This document shows positions 1-9,032 of a DNA stretch of 64,000 nucleotides, one piece after another (within the stretch, counting starts at the first letter, position 1; every line of letters starts with the position of its first letter). The stretch covers positions 107,677-171,676 of the forward strand of contig JAFGCJ010000003.1 in the NCBI GenBank assembly GCA_016932785.1, given 5' to 3'. Source of the DNA: Candidatus Dojkabacteria bacterium (lineage in GTDB: Bacteria > Patescibacteria > Dojkabacteria > SC72 > JAFGCJ01). The position numbers and the translations under genes are program-made. The notes beneath the pieces were generated by a model. The model saw only the letters and a list, made by a program, of their open reading frames with translations, made no database searches and was not told the DNA's origin.

Positions 1-71
1 GAGATGCGTGAAACAGATACAGATTTACCTCTAGGTATGCCCCTGTTTTCACAACTCACATACCTACTTCG

Positions 72-101
72 TTGACAATACAGCCCAGTTCAATTTATCA
101 T
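72..101 (+). promoter_or_regulatory. Sigma-70-type promoter of the beta-propeller gene
   Basis: A perfect -35 hexamer TTGACA (72-77) is followed after 18 bases by TATCAT (96-101), five of six matches to the -10 consensus. Transcription would begin near 108, which leaves the ATG at 107 unusable and favours the ATG at 131. Confidence 0.6.
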
Positions 102-130
102 GATATATGATAAGTTGTTTAAATCACCTT

Positions 131-1672
131 ATGTTTAAATCCAAACTGTTCTCAATTTTTGTTTCCCATTTGTTTATTCTCACTCTATTACTATCTATAT
201 TCGCTCCGCAGGCGTTTGCTGCTAAGCGACAACTGTCTGAGGGATACACAATTGATGAGTACAACGTAACCAGCGGAGGAGCCATTTACATTAATCCATC
301 AGATATCAATACTCTTCAATTTCCAATGACAGATGGCGACTATGTTGTTTGGACCGACAGTATGGCAGGAGCTGGTGCAGACGATGATATCTACTACCTT
401 GATATAAGTACCTGGACTATCCACAATATATCCAACGAGTACGGTCTTGATACTGCCTTCGTAGGAGATCAACGATGGCCGTCAATATATAATGGCGTAA
501 TCGTATGGATGGATGATGCCAATGCAAGTTCAAACTTTGAAATATGGACCTTGGATCTCAATGATGTTACTCCCACTCCCGCAATGATTAGTGATGGCAA
601 TCCAGTAAGTCAAAAAATGTTTCCTCATGTTAGCGCCAATCATGTAGTGTGGATGCAATCTTTTACATCATTCGACATTATGCTTTATGACCTTACAACT
701 ACAGTTTCCACAAATATTACCAGCGACACAACTCAACAACTTTATCCCAAAGTTGATGGGAATTACGTCGTATGGCAGGAAAATCTTGTGAGCTCCGATA
801 TTATTCTCTACAATATTACAACATCCACAGAAACCCCGATCGTAGCTACTCCAAATAATGAATCATGGCCCTACATTAATGGAAATTCTCTCGCATGGAC
901 CGAAAACGATGGTACAAGCGACAATATTTATTACATCGATGATGTAACGGTACCGTCACCAACCCCTGTTGCAATAGCAACAAGCTCGGAAACTGAAGCT
1001 GTGCCTTCAATTTCAGGAGATATTATAGCCTGGACTCAATGGAACTCGACAGATTCCGAATGGGACTTCTACTTCTATGATATTGCAGAAGATACTACCG
1101 AAACGATTGATCGTTCTGCTGATAGAGGTGCAGTAACAGTTTATGGAAATATTATAGTCTGGCTTGATAGACAAGATACACCCTCAACAAACTACGCTGA
1201 TGTTCATCTGGGATTCCTTGATTGGGACGACAGCCCTCCAGTTTTCCTCAATTTACCAGGAAGTACACGACCAATAAACCTTGAAGATGATCAAGTTGTT
1301 GACCCTGGTTCGTCCTACAACATACGGGTTCGACCAGTTGATGACTTCGGAATAAGCTCCGTACGCTTTTATTTCAATGGTCAATTGATAGGTACTGATA
1401 CTTCTCCTGACGGCGAAGGCGTCTACAATGTTTCATGGGAAATTCCTAACACCTGCTCAGACATACGTGTCGAAGCTGAGGACACCGCTAATAATGTTAC
1501 TACTCTATCCAGAGGAAATATCTGTTCACTCCTTGCATCAACAGGATCACCAATAATAGTACCAGTTGCCGCAGGTGCGACTCTAGCTTTAGGAGGCGGG
1601 CTTGCTCTGTGGCTTCCTTCGGTAATATCAAGAAGACCGAAACTCGTATCAAAGATAGACAAGGAGGACTAG
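131..1672 (+). CDS. Secreted, C-terminally anchored beta-propeller protein with Ig-like domain
   Basis: Predicted 513-residue surface protein. The N terminus is a signal peptide (basic start, hydrophobic stretch, Ala-rich cleavage region ending around AFAA). About seven degenerate repeats follow, each with a core like YVVW/IVW and an aspartate-rich turn before an I-x-x-Y/L-D strand, as in TolB/WD40-like beta-propellers. An Ig-like domain (roughly residues 370-460) and a glycine/alanine-rich transmembrane helix with a basic tail come last. The topology suggests an outward-facing binding or scaffold protein anchored in the membrane; the ligand is unknown. The start at 131 is preferred over 107 because the upstream promoter would initiate near 108 and because the signal peptide then begins at the N terminus. 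Confidence 0.8.
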   Translation: MFKSKLFSIFVSHLFILTLLLSIFAPQAFAAKRQLSEGYTIDEYNVTSGGAIYINPSDINTLQFPMTDGDYVVWTDSMAGAGADDDIYYLDISTWTIHNISNEYGLDTAFVGDQRWPSIYNGVIVWMDDANASSNFEIWTLDLNDVTPTPAMISDGNPVSQKMFPHVSANHVVWMQSFTSFDIMLYDLTTTVSTNITSDTTQQLYPKVDGNYVVWQENLVSSDIILYNITTSTETPIVATPNNESWPYINGNSLAWTENDGTSDNIYYIDDVTVPSPTPVAIATSSETEAVPSISGDIIAWTQWNSTDSEWDFYFYDIAEDTTETIDRSADRGAVTVYGNIIVWLDRQDTPSTNYADVHLGFLDWDDSPPVFLNLPGSTRPINLEDDQVVDPGSSYNIRVRPVDDFGISSVRFYFNGQLIGTDTSPDGEGVYNVSWEIPNTCSDIRVEAEDTANNVTTLSRGNICSLLASTGSPIIVPVAAGATLALGGGLALWLPSVISRRPKLVSKIDKED

Positions 1673-1684
1673 ATATTCTGTAGA

Positions 1685-1701
1685 AAAGGGCTAAACCCTT
1701 T
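1685..1701. terminator. Short hairpin between the propeller gene and tRNA-Ser
   Basis: AAAGGG (1685-1690) and CCCTTT (1696-1701) form a 6-bp stem with a 5-base loop. It lies between the stop codon at 1672 and the 3' end of the convergent tRNA. On the minus strand it runs into a short T-rich stretch, so it may end the tRNA transcript. It is weak. Confidence 0.3.
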
Positions 1702-1735
1702 CATCGCTACCAACCACATTCGGTGACCTACGATC

Positions 1736-1823
1736 CGGAGAGGGCGGGATTCGAACCCACGGTACCGAGACTCGGTACACCGCTTTTCGAGAGCGGCCCT
1801 TTCAACCACTCAGGCACCTCTCC
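1736..1823 (-). tRNA. tRNA-Ser, anticodon CGA
   Basis: The minus strand folds as an 88-nt class II tRNA. The acceptor stem pairs GGAGAGG with CCTCTCC and the discriminator is G, as expected for serine. The anticodon stem CCGCT/AGCGG encloses the loop CTCGAAA, giving anticodon CGA (reads UCG). A long variable arm (GTACCGA...TCGGTAC) and the T-loop GTTCGAATC are visible. The CCA end is not encoded, so it must be added after transcription. Confidence 0.95.
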
Positions 1824-1907
1824 TAGATATACTTTTAACAGGATCCCTACTAGAGATATCCTTCCGGTCTATCACAGGTATCACTATTTGAAGAAAATCT
1901 AGCAAAT

Positions 1908-2477
1908 TTATTTCTTAACCCCAATCAAATCAACCCACGCACCATCAACTATTCTACTTAGCGTGCCCTGTTTCCTAAGATCCTTGTACATAATCCTCTC
2001 CTTCAATATTCCGTGTACCTTCTTCATATTTTCTTCGCTAACCAACATCACCAACCGTGCAGGAAATCTCAATTTTGTCTCCACATTAAGAATAAGCTGG
2101 TTATCCTTTTTGGAGAACCAATACGACTCAACATCCGTCCAGTCCACCTTTTCATCGACCGTTTCTATGCCATGGGTTGTAATAACATGTTCAATTCTAG
2201 CAGGAGGCACCGTTCCAACAACATAAATCAAAAACATGACAGCAGCCAAAGCGGCCATCAACCAATACTGCCCAAGAATGACCAGGATAACAAAGAATCC
2301 CAAAATTCCCGCCAGAATTATGAAAAATCTTTTCTTCTCAAGTTTCTTAAAATGCCTCATCGGAGCCATCCATTTATATATAATCTCTCTCTGTACCACT
2401 TTCGTCTCTTGCTGACCAGTATTCGTACTAGAATTCTCGCCTACACTAGAATTTTCTTGACCCTTCTGCTCCGCCAT
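1908..2477 (-). CDS. Conserved-looking membrane protein with two central TM helices
   Basis: Predicted 189 residues. A polar N terminus rich in Ser, Gln and Asn is followed by two adjacent hydrophobic helices (about residues 50-90) and a soluble C-terminal domain of alternating strands (IEHVITTHGIETV..., LRFPARLVMLV). That arrangement resembles small PH-like membrane proteins, but I cannot name a family. The ATG at 2477 was chosen over an in-frame TTG nine bases upstream. It lies 17 bases downstream of the next membrane-protein gene on the same strand, so the two probably form an operon. Confidence 0.65.
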   Translation of the reverse strand: MAEQKGQENSSVGENSSTNTGQQETKVVQREIIYKWMAPMRHFKKLEKKRFFIILAGILGFFVILVILGQYWLMAALAAVMFLIYVVGTVPPARIEHVITTHGIETVDEKVDWTDVESYWFSKKDNQLILNVETKLRFPARLVMLVSEENMKKVHGILKERIMYKDLRKQGTLSRIVDGAWVDLIGVKK

Positions 2478-2494
2478 AGAAATCAAAATTGAAT

Positions 2495-2866
2495 TTATCT
2501 AATAAGCATTATACCAATAATGACCACGACTAATAAAAGAAGCACCACAAAAACATTAAGAAAGTGAAATATATGAAGAACAAGAATAATAAGCAGTAAA
2601 ATTCCAAACGCAACGCCTATCTTTATTGCACGGGCAGAACTGGGAAATTCTTTCTTACCACAATACAAAAGCTTCTCAGCGACAAAAACTACCAGAGACA
2701 CAAGAAGTCCAAAATTTGAAGCAAGCATAAAAAGAAACAGAAAAATGTTCCAAAGCTCGAGATCACCATCCAGGTTGATAGGTTTAAAAAATTTCGAACC
2801 TACAAGATATCCCAGTAATGACAACCCGCAGATGAGAAGAACTATGATTGTAACAAGAAACCTCAT
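2495..2866 (-). CDS. Small four-helix membrane protein
   Basis: Predicted 123 residues, almost entirely hydrophobic, with four clear transmembrane segments and a short basic loop (EKLLYCGKKEF) before the third. The ATG at 2866 is preferred to a TTG 15 bases upstream because it begins directly with the first helix. It ends 17 bases before the start of the next minus-strand gene, which suggests cotranscription. I do not recognise a family and cannot assign a function. Confidence 0.6.
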   Translation of the reverse strand: MRFLVTIIVLLICGLSLLGYLVGSKFFKPINLDGDLELWNIFLFLFMLASNFGLLVSLVVFVAEKLLYCGKKEFPSSARAIKIGVAFGILLLIILVLHIFHFLNVFVVLLLLVVVIIGIMLIR

Positions 2867-2991
2867 TTCAAGTATTAACAATTTACCAACTAGAAGATAT
2901 TCACATCTATCATACTACATCATATAATCTATTCATATTCCCCTCGTTTCCCCTCGATTAAAATGATCAACGGCCAAGAGCCGGTTCCTCA

Positions 2992-3765
2992 ATGAACGTA
3001 CTTATTCTTGCGGACTCATCTACAATATCCACAGTTGTAACCCAGACTTTAACATCCTATGGGTACAACACGAACAATGTAAATAGCAAAGATTTCTCAG
3101 TGGCTTTATTAGAGAATATGCCAACCGATCTTGTGATTATTGATACCCGACTAGACTCCAAAGACAGCATCAGCCTATGCAAAAGCCTTCGCGAAAAGAA
3201 ACCCAAAATTTACATAATGGGAATAAACAGCAAAGGTTCATGGGAGGATAAAATTGAAATATTAAACAACGGAGCCGACGACTGCCTCACCTACCCTTTC
3301 CCCACTAAAGAAATTCTTGCCCGAATTCAGGCCTTGCTAAGAAGACCGAGAGTCGAAACCTCCACTTCCTTAAAATACGGAAACATTAGATTAAATCCGG
3401 CAAAAAGAAGAGCTAAATATAAAGATTCACGACTTAAGTTAACCAAGAAGGAGTTCTGCCTCTTAGAGTACCTACTGCGAAATAAAGAGAGAACGGTGAC
3501 CAGGTCTGAGCTTATGGATCACGTTTGGGATTACAGAAGAATAACCGGATCAAATACCGTTGATGTTCATGTGCAGAAACTTCGTAAAAAGATGAGATCG
3601 TGCGTGGAGAATTCTGATGAAACGTCTGATAATGGCGCCGACAGATACCTAAAGAGAGGGAATTTCAATTTTCCAACAGAGATTAAGACGGTTCATGGTG
3701 TTGGGTATAAGTTGGATAAAATTGGGATGGTGAAAGATAAGAGGGTTATTCCGGAGTTAAAATAG
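2992..3765 (+). CDS. OmpR-family response regulator with degenerate receiver and a wing insert
   Basis: Predicted 257 residues: an N-terminal receiver (1-120) and a C-terminal winged-helix DNA-binding domain (about 125-250). The phospho-acceptor is likely D51 in LVIIDTRLD. The receiver is unusual. The acidic pocket has only D8, followed by Ser, and the conserved lysine of the usual KPF motif is replaced by tyrosine (LTYPFP), so phosphotransfer may be weak or absent. The DNA-binding domain has a good recognition helix (NTVDVHVQKLRKKM) and a normal wing (IKTVHGVGYKL), but about 28 extra polar residues separate them. It sits alone between membrane-protein genes and dnaN; the histidine kinase beyond the origin is a possible partner. 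Confidence 0.85.
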   Translation: MNVLILADSSTISTVVTQTLTSYGYNTNNVNSKDFSVALLENMPTDLVIIDTRLDSKDSISLCKSLREKKPKIYIMGINSKGSWEDKIEILNNGADDCLTYPFPTKEILARIQALLRRPRVETSTSLKYGNIRLNPAKRRAKYKDSRLKLTKKEFCLLEYLLRNKERTVTRSELMDHVWDYRRITGSNTVDVHVQKLRKKMRSCVENSDETSDNGADRYLKRGNFNFPTEIKTVHGVGYKLDKIGMVKDKRVIPELK

Positions 3766-3811
3766 GCTTATGTCAAAGCTAAGCACTATGTTAGGTAGCT
3801 CAGAACAATCC

Positions 3812-4954
3812 TTAACTCAACCGCATAGGCATTATTATGTGAAGATAGCCATCATCCCCCTTAGTCTTGAACACCCCAGGGGCTGTAGCGGTACTACCCT
3901 CAAAGACCATTGTTTCGCCATCAATACTATTAAGCATATCCGTTAGAAACTTGGCACTAAACCCTATACTAAGTGGATCACCCTCTACCTTGGCCTCAAA
4001 ACTGCTTTCATTCTCACCTATTTCGACAAGCGCCGCAGATACCTTAACCTCATTCTTCTTTGGGTCAAACTCCATCACAGCTTTATTTCCAATAACTCCT
4101 CTTGCGAAAATGTTAACAATCCTCACCGCATTCTGTACTAAGGCTGTATCCATCTCTGCCTTGACCTGATAGCCAGTAGGAATAATCTGTTTATACTCCG
4201 GGAATTTACCATCTATCAACCTTGAGACAAGATCAACCTCTTTATACCTGAAGATGACCTGATTTTTTTCCTTCAGGGTGTATACCTCTACCTGGTCCTT
4301 CTTTTTCTTCTCGCTCTCATCGGCTAAGTCAGCTATTATTCTGGACAGCTCCTGCATAGCTTTTGCGGGGACAAGAAGATCTGTCTTTTCCTTAACAGCT
4401 TTCTCAAGTTCAACAAACTGCCTTGAGAGTCTAAACCCATCTACGGCAATAAATGTAAGACCAGTCGCCTCAGCCTCTATTTTAATTCCAGTAAGTACGG
4501 GCCGAGAATCATCTACGGCAGCAGCAAATGCAACTCTGTTTATGGCTCTCTCCATTTCATCAGGATCCACACTCATAAGAAGCTCACCATCCTCTACTGT
4601 AGGAACTGCCGGGAAATCGTCTGGCGGAAGGGTATTAAATTGGGCAGAGTTATTTACGGTAGTAACCTTGATCAGCTGTTTATCCAGGTTAAGATCTACC
4701 TGCTCTGAAGGTAAAGAGTTAACGAATTCTGAAAAAGTCCTTGCAGGTATGGTTATTTTTCCTTCAGCTTTAACCTCGGTCCCGATCCATGTATGAACTC
4801 CTATCTCAAGATCAGTTGCCGTCATTTTTAGCTTACTGTCCTCTGTCTCAAGCAATACATTGGCTAAAATTGGTAGACCAGGCTTGCTGCTTACAAGTCT
4901 TCCAACTATAGCAAGCTGTTTCGCAAGACTAGATTGATTGCAGGATACTTGCAT
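3812..4954 (-). CDS. dnaN: DNA polymerase III beta sliding clamp
   Basis: Predicted 380 residues, the usual bacterial clamp length, with three clamp domains. Recognisable features are the N terminus (MQVSC...L), the LPILANVLLE region, LVPAKAMQELSRI at the domain 2 core, the VSRLIDGKFPEY segment and the C-terminal end HIIMPMRLS, which forms part of the partner-binding pocket. It encircles DNA and tethers the replicative polymerase and repair enzymes. It is transcribed leftward, directly away from the proposed origin region. No operon partner overlaps it. Confidence 0.97.
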   Translation of the reverse strand: MQVSCNQSSLAKQLAIVGRLVSSKPGLPILANVLLETEDSKLKMTATDLEIGVHTWIGTEVKAEGKITIPARTFSEFVNSLPSEQVDLNLDKQLIKVTTVNNSAQFNTLPPDDFPAVPTVEDGELLMSVDPDEMERAINRVAFAAAVDDSRPVLTGIKIEAEATGLTFIAVDGFRLSRQFVELEKAVKEKTDLLVPAKAMQELSRIIADLADESEKKKKDQVEVYTLKEKNQVIFRYKEVDLVSRLIDGKFPEYKQIIPTGYQVKAEMDTALVQNAVRIVNIFARGVIGNKAVMEFDPKKNEVKVSAALVEIGENESSFEAKVEGDPLSIGFSAKFLTDMLNSIDGETMVFEGSTATAPGVFKTKGDDGYLHIIMPMRLS

Positions 4955-5420
4955 GGTTACTTGTTCACAATTTAGTATGGGCGGAAGTTTCTATCCGTTA
5001 GTTTTTTTATATAGTGGTAGTATATAGTAGGAGCTGTGGATATGTCCAGAATTGTATAAAAGGTACTTTGATAGAAGGTATTTTGTATAGTTTTCTGTTG
5101 TAGATATATTGTATTGTTCGGGTATAGTTTGGTAGGTAGAGTTTTGGGTCTTTTTTAGCAGGTTTATACATATTTTCCGTCAGTAAATTTCCTGAGGTGG
5201 TGTATGATATCTCCTTTGTTGTGATCCAAGTTATCTATTGTGGATTTTTTTGCGGGTACTTCTACGAAAGAAAACGAAATATTTTCTGACTATTATTTTC
5301 GGTCTTCTATTAAAGAATATTCATATGAGGAGGTTATTGTCCGATTGGATTCTACTGAAAGAACTATTCTTGTCACAAAATCATTCCTGGAGTATCCACA
5401 AGTTCTCAAAGTTATCCACC
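4955..5420. other. Probable replication origin (oriC) region upstream of dnaN
   Basis: This gap between dnaN and the histidine kinase is strongly T/G-rich on the + strand. Four sites match the DnaA box TTATCCACA/TGTGGATAA with one mismatch: TGTGGATAT (5035-5043), TGTGGATTT (5239-5247), GTATCCACA (5392-5400) and TTATCCACC (5412-5420). Immediately before the first lies a TAG-rich run (about 5014-5030) and a short GC-rich spacer, the layout described for DnaA-trio unwinding elements. Base composition changes here: + strand segments to the left are C-rich even in a + strand gene, those to the right G-rich even in minus-strand genes. The origin call is inference from these signals together. Confidence 0.6.
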
Positions 5421-7739
5421 AAGAATCTCAGTATTATTTCCAGTAAGATTTTCTTTTCTGTATCTTGATATGCCAGTATTTTTTTGTTTCTTTGGGATTT
5501 CGAAGAAGAAAGTAGAACCTTTCCCCTCCCCTTCGCTTTCAACCCAGATTTTTCCTTTGTGTGAATCGATAACGTTCTTGGATACATAAAGGCCCAGACC
5601 GGTTCCACCCGGACGAACAAGGCTGTCGTTTCTGTCGCCAATATGGGATTTGACTCTGGAAAACTTTTTGAATAGCACGGCCTGATCTTCTTTTCTAATC
5701 CCTACTCCAGAATCTTTAATACTGCAGCCCACCGTTTCTTTATCCTCGTTTATTTTTACCTCTATGTATCCCTCTGTTGTATATTTAACAGCATTGCTAA
5801 GTAGGTTGTCTATGACCTCACGCATTCTTGTAGTATCCATATCTACAAGTATCCGTTTATTTGGCGGGGTGTAGATTAATTTAAGACCTTTTTCTTCTGA
5901 TGTGTGGGAAATATCTTCAACAGCCTTTGAAATAAGCTCAACAAAGTCTCCAGTTTCCATATTGAGCTCAAATTTCTTATTTTCTATACGAGCAGATTCA
6001 AGAAATGTATTGACTAGTCTTATCTGGCGTTCTGTGCTTTCTACGAGTCTCTCGAAGTATTTGTTAACTTTTTCATCTTTAACATTTTCGGGGTGGAGTT
6101 TTTCAAGACGGTTTTTGAGTAGATACAAGTTCGTTTTTAGTATTGATGCCGGCGTTCGGAGTTCGTGACCAGCAATGTCCATCAGGTCTTTCTCTTTTTT
6201 AAATAGTTCCTCGAGGTTGTCATATAGGTCCTGAAGTTCTTCATTTCGGCGTTGTAGCTCCTCTGTGGCATGGTCTACTTTTTGTTGAAGGTTTCTGTTT
6301 AAGTCTTGGAACTTTGAAAAGAAGATACAGCGACTAGCGGATATTGAGGTTTGGTTTTCGAAGTTCGATAGGAATTCAATATCCTCTCTTGCATAGACTT
6401 CTGTTTGAGATCTGTCTTTGAGCAGTATTACACCGAGAATAGTCTCTTTGTTTGTTGTTTCCTCTCTACCACGTACTGGTATGGCTATAATGATGCCATT
6501 CTTGTTCATAAATTTCAGTAGTTCTTCAGTTATTCTGGAAGAGTTTTCTCGAACTTTTTTCTCAAGTGATTCTGCTTCGATAATTTCCTGCTTATCCGCA
6601 AATCCCTTTTTTATAAGGGACGTCTCGTGTGTGGATAGAGTAAATCCACTAAGTTCTCCGGAGCCATACTGCAGTATAGGACTGTTTTCATCTTCAGAAT
6701 CAAAGAAAATAAAGAAAGACCCCTTGGTTCTAAGAGTTCTCTGTATTATATCCGACATCAAATCTGCAAGGCCTCTCAAATGAAGAATTTTTCCGGAAAG
6801 AGCAGTGTATTCTCTCAGTATTGCCTCAGAGTCGTACTCAGACGATATTATTTTTCGTCTTATAAAGCCTTGAATGACCTTAGAAGCACTTTCATCGATC
6901 CATTTATATATGAAGGCAACTCCGAAGTTTAGTAATAAAATTTCAGGACGAATTATAGGATCAATATTTAGCTCGAAGATGGCGACGAGATAGAATCCTA
7001 CAAATGGCAAAATTGCGGTTAGGACTATGCTCAGGATGTTACCTATTAGTACATTAATACCAAATAGTTGATGTCGAATAACTGAAATCGTCGAAAAGAG
7101 AATTAAGAACAGGATAAACGCTGGACCCAAGAATACAAAAAGACTCTGCTTAAGAAAAACCACAAAGATAAGATTAGTCACCAGAGTTGGTACAATTGTT
7201 AGCACGATACCTGTTACGAGGTATCTCATTCTTGTTTTGGAGAGACCGGTAGCCGTTCTCCATTTTTTTATTAATATGACAGAAGATACTATAAGAAGGA
7301 TAAGGAGGTTGATGACATACATTATCATTCCTGGACCGAATGAAGGTATGATGTTACCATTCTCCATTGCAACGGATTTGACAACAAATCCTGTGAAATA
7401 AAGAGGGAATGTCAAAGATTGAATAGCTGCGAGGACATGTATTATTTTAGTGTCAATCTGGTCGTCGTTTTCTGGGTAATAATTACTGAAGTACAGCAGG
7501 AAGGTAAGAAGCGGCACAGTAATGACAAGGACTGCTCTTATCCAGAAAAGAGTTTGAACTGTATTTGCGGAGGTGAGTGAAAACTGGTTAGCAATCGACC
7601 ACAAAAGTATAAAAAAAATGAAAAAAGAAAGACTTCGTTGTGTCTTTGAAAGGCGTTTATTTTCTCGCCTGGTCAGAATTAGTAATATGAAGAATATGCA
7701 GGAAACAGATGTTATGATTGTGACAATATATACAATCAT
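5412..7739 (-). CDS. Large membrane-bound sensor histidine kinase
   Basis: Predicted 775 residues. About eight or nine N-terminal hydrophobic helices (1-265) resemble the 7TM sensor regions of histidine kinases. They are followed by a GAF-like domain (about 310-460), a coiled coil (about 465-510), a HisKA domain with the phosphorylated histidine in AGHELRTP, and a HATPase_c domain with N box (NLLSNAVKYT), G1 (DSGVGI) and G2 (GGTGLGLYVSK). All catalytic motifs look intact. It should sense a membrane or intracellular signal and phosphorylate a response regulator; none is adjacent, and the regulator at 2992-3765 is the only one in this window. The 3' end runs into the last DnaA-box-like site. 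Confidence 0.92.
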   Translation of the reverse strand: MIVYIVTIITSVSCIFFILLILTRRENKRLSKTQRSLSFFIFFILLWSIANQFSLTSANTVQTLFWIRAVLVITVPLLTFLLYFSNYYPENDDQIDTKIIHVLAAIQSLTFPLYFTGFVVKSVAMENGNIIPSFGPGMIMYVINLLILLIVSSVILIKKWRTATGLSKTRMRYLVTGIVLTIVPTLVTNLIFVVFLKQSLFVFLGPAFILFLILFSTISVIRHQLFGINVLIGNILSIVLTAILPFVGFYLVAIFELNIDPIIRPEILLLNFGVAFIYKWIDESASKVIQGFIRRKIISSEYDSEAILREYTALSGKILHLRGLADLMSDIIQRTLRTKGSFFIFFDSEDENSPILQYGSGELSGFTLSTHETSLIKKGFADKQEIIEAESLEKKVRENSSRITEELLKFMNKNGIIIAIPVRGREETTNKETILGVILLKDRSQTEVYAREDIEFLSNFENQTSISASRCIFFSKFQDLNRNLQQKVDHATEELQRRNEELQDLYDNLEELFKKEKDLMDIAGHELRTPASILKTNLYLLKNRLEKLHPENVKDEKVNKYFERLVESTERQIRLVNTFLESARIENKKFELNMETGDFVELISKAVEDISHTSEEKGLKLIYTPPNKRILVDMDTTRMREVIDNLLSNAVKYTTEGYIEVKINEDKETVGCSIKDSGVGIRKEDQAVLFKKFSRVKSHIGDRNDSLVRPGGTGLGLYVSKNVIDSHKGKIWVESEGEGKGSTFFFEIPKKQKNTGISRYRKENLTGNNTEILGG

Positions 7740-7772
7740 GGGCTTTTTCTTATGTCATTGAAATAGAAACTA

Positions 7773-7781
7773 ATTATATCA
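7773..7781 (-). promoter_or_regulatory. Extended -10 promoter of the histidine kinase gene
   Basis: On the minus strand the sequence TGATATAAT contains a perfect -10 hexamer (7773-7778) preceded by the TGn extension. No good -35 is seen. The expected start, near 7766, would leave a leader of about 27 bases before the ATG at 7739. Confidence 0.45.
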
Positions 7782-7842
7782 CGATAGTATACCCTATGTA
7801 GCAAAAACAGTCTGGATTTAGGTGAGAAATCCTTCTTTGAGA

Positions 7843-9009
7843 TTATTTCTTCATCTCTCTCAGTATTTCGATAATTATACCAATTCTCATGGGAACTCTT
7901 TTTATTGACTGTATCCAGGTATCTAGTGCTCTTCTTGAACTTACTGAAGAGGATTTCCTCATCTTTTCTCCGGTTGAAATTCTGGTGAGAGCATCGATTG
8001 CGAAGGTGCTAGTAAGCAATGCCGACGGAGCCTCCTGAGCGAGATAATCAACATTCCCTGAAACTTTAAGGAGAAAAAAACGGAGCATATCTCTTGGTAT
8101 CCTTAGTAGGATATGATGCCTCATTACGTCAAAAACTATTTTGTCAAAGTGCCCCTCACGGATATCTTCCTCAGATACTCTCCCATTGAAGATTTTGGTT
8201 TCGGGGTCTCTGTAGTCGTAGAGATCGAAGGTGCTTCCCGATCCAGTGTCACTAATCAAGAGTACAGGCTTACCCTGCTCATGTGCATAGTAGTGGAGCC
8301 ACCACATGGCCTCAGGGTTATCCAGTGAACTTATTACTACATCACATGAATCAACAAAAGCTAGAGCTGACTCTCTGTCAATACCACCAAAATAGTTAAA
8401 CTCAGCATACGGATTGATTAATGCAACTTCCCTTCTAGTAACATCAATTTTTCTTTTTCCTAAGTCAGCCTGGGTTGCCGGCAAGAGTCTATTTAGATTA
8501 TGATTCTCAACCCGTTCATCTGGTAGTTCTGCCACAGAAAATTTTTTGAATCCGACCCTGACTGCTGTTGCTGTGATATTCATGCCTACAGTTCCTAAAC
8601 CCGCGATACCAACTCTAAGGTTTTCAATTTTATTAATCTTTTCATCTTCAGATCTTACTTGTTCGGGGTCATCACCATCTTTTACTCTTCTTATTGATTC
8701 ATCTGTAGCAAAAAGAATCCAGTGCCTACCTGTTAGTATTCTTTGATATTCATCTTCAGGAGGACATATTATTACTACTCCTGGGTCACTGACATAAAAT
8801 GGATGCACGGAGTCGACAGGTTCTTCCCCTTTTAAAACATCATAGACTTTTCCGTCTGTGTTATCTCTCCATGGAAATTGACGTAGTCCGGGGAGAGTTC
8901 TAACGTCAACGGGAAAAATCTTGAGGTCCTCGATGGGCGGTTCTGTCATAGACATTCGCTCAGCCGTTAAAGGGGCATTTATAAAGTCTCCTTCATCTGT
9001 AGAAGCCAT
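7843..9009 (-). CDS. E1/ThiF-like adenylyltransferase without zinc site
   Basis: Predicted 388 residues. After an N-terminal region of about 130 residues with no recognised fold, a ThiF/MoeB-type Rossmann domain begins: nucleotide loop GLGTVG (137-142), ENHNLNR with arginine 174, lysines in GKRK (185-187) and the Mg/ATP aspartate in SSLDNPEA (D230). Known E1-like enzymes adenylate a carboxyl terminus, often of a ubiquitin-like carrier or peptide. The CxxC zinc pairs of MoeB/ThiF are absent. The sequence reminds me of the ThiF half of mycobacterial Rv1355c-like proteins, but with no nitroreductase half. It lies 23 bases downstream of the acyltransferase-like gene, so the two are probably one operon. 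The substrate is unknown. Confidence 0.8.
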   Translation of the reverse strand: MASTDEGDFINAPLTAERMSMTEPPIEDLKIFPVDVRTLPGLRQFPWRDNTDGKVYDVLKGEEPVDSVHPFYVSDPGVVIICPPEDEYQRILTGRHWILFATDESIRRVKDGDDPEQVRSEDEKINKIENLRVGIAGLGTVGMNITATAVRVGFKKFSVAELPDERVENHNLNRLLPATQADLGKRKIDVTRREVALINPYAEFNYFGGIDRESALAFVDSCDVVISSLDNPEAMWWLHYYAHEQGKPVLLISDTGSGSTFDLYDYRDPETKIFNGRVSEEDIREGHFDKIVFDVMRHHILLRIPRDMLRFFLLKVSGNVDYLAQEAPSALLTSTFAIDALTRISTGEKMRKSSSVSSRRALDTWIQSIKRVPMRIGIIIEILREMKK

Positions 9010-9032
9010 TTGGATATCGGGATAAATTAATT

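Noticed and set aside
4278..4796. Antisense ORF of 172 codons within dnaN
   Set aside because: It mirrors dnaN codon structure, is very Ser-rich and has no start signals; a shadow of dnaN.
5240..5446. 68-codon ORF starting at a GTG in the origin gap
   Set aside because: No ribosome binding site; it spans DnaA-box-like sites and overlaps the end of the histidine kinase gene, so I treat the stretch as origin DNA.
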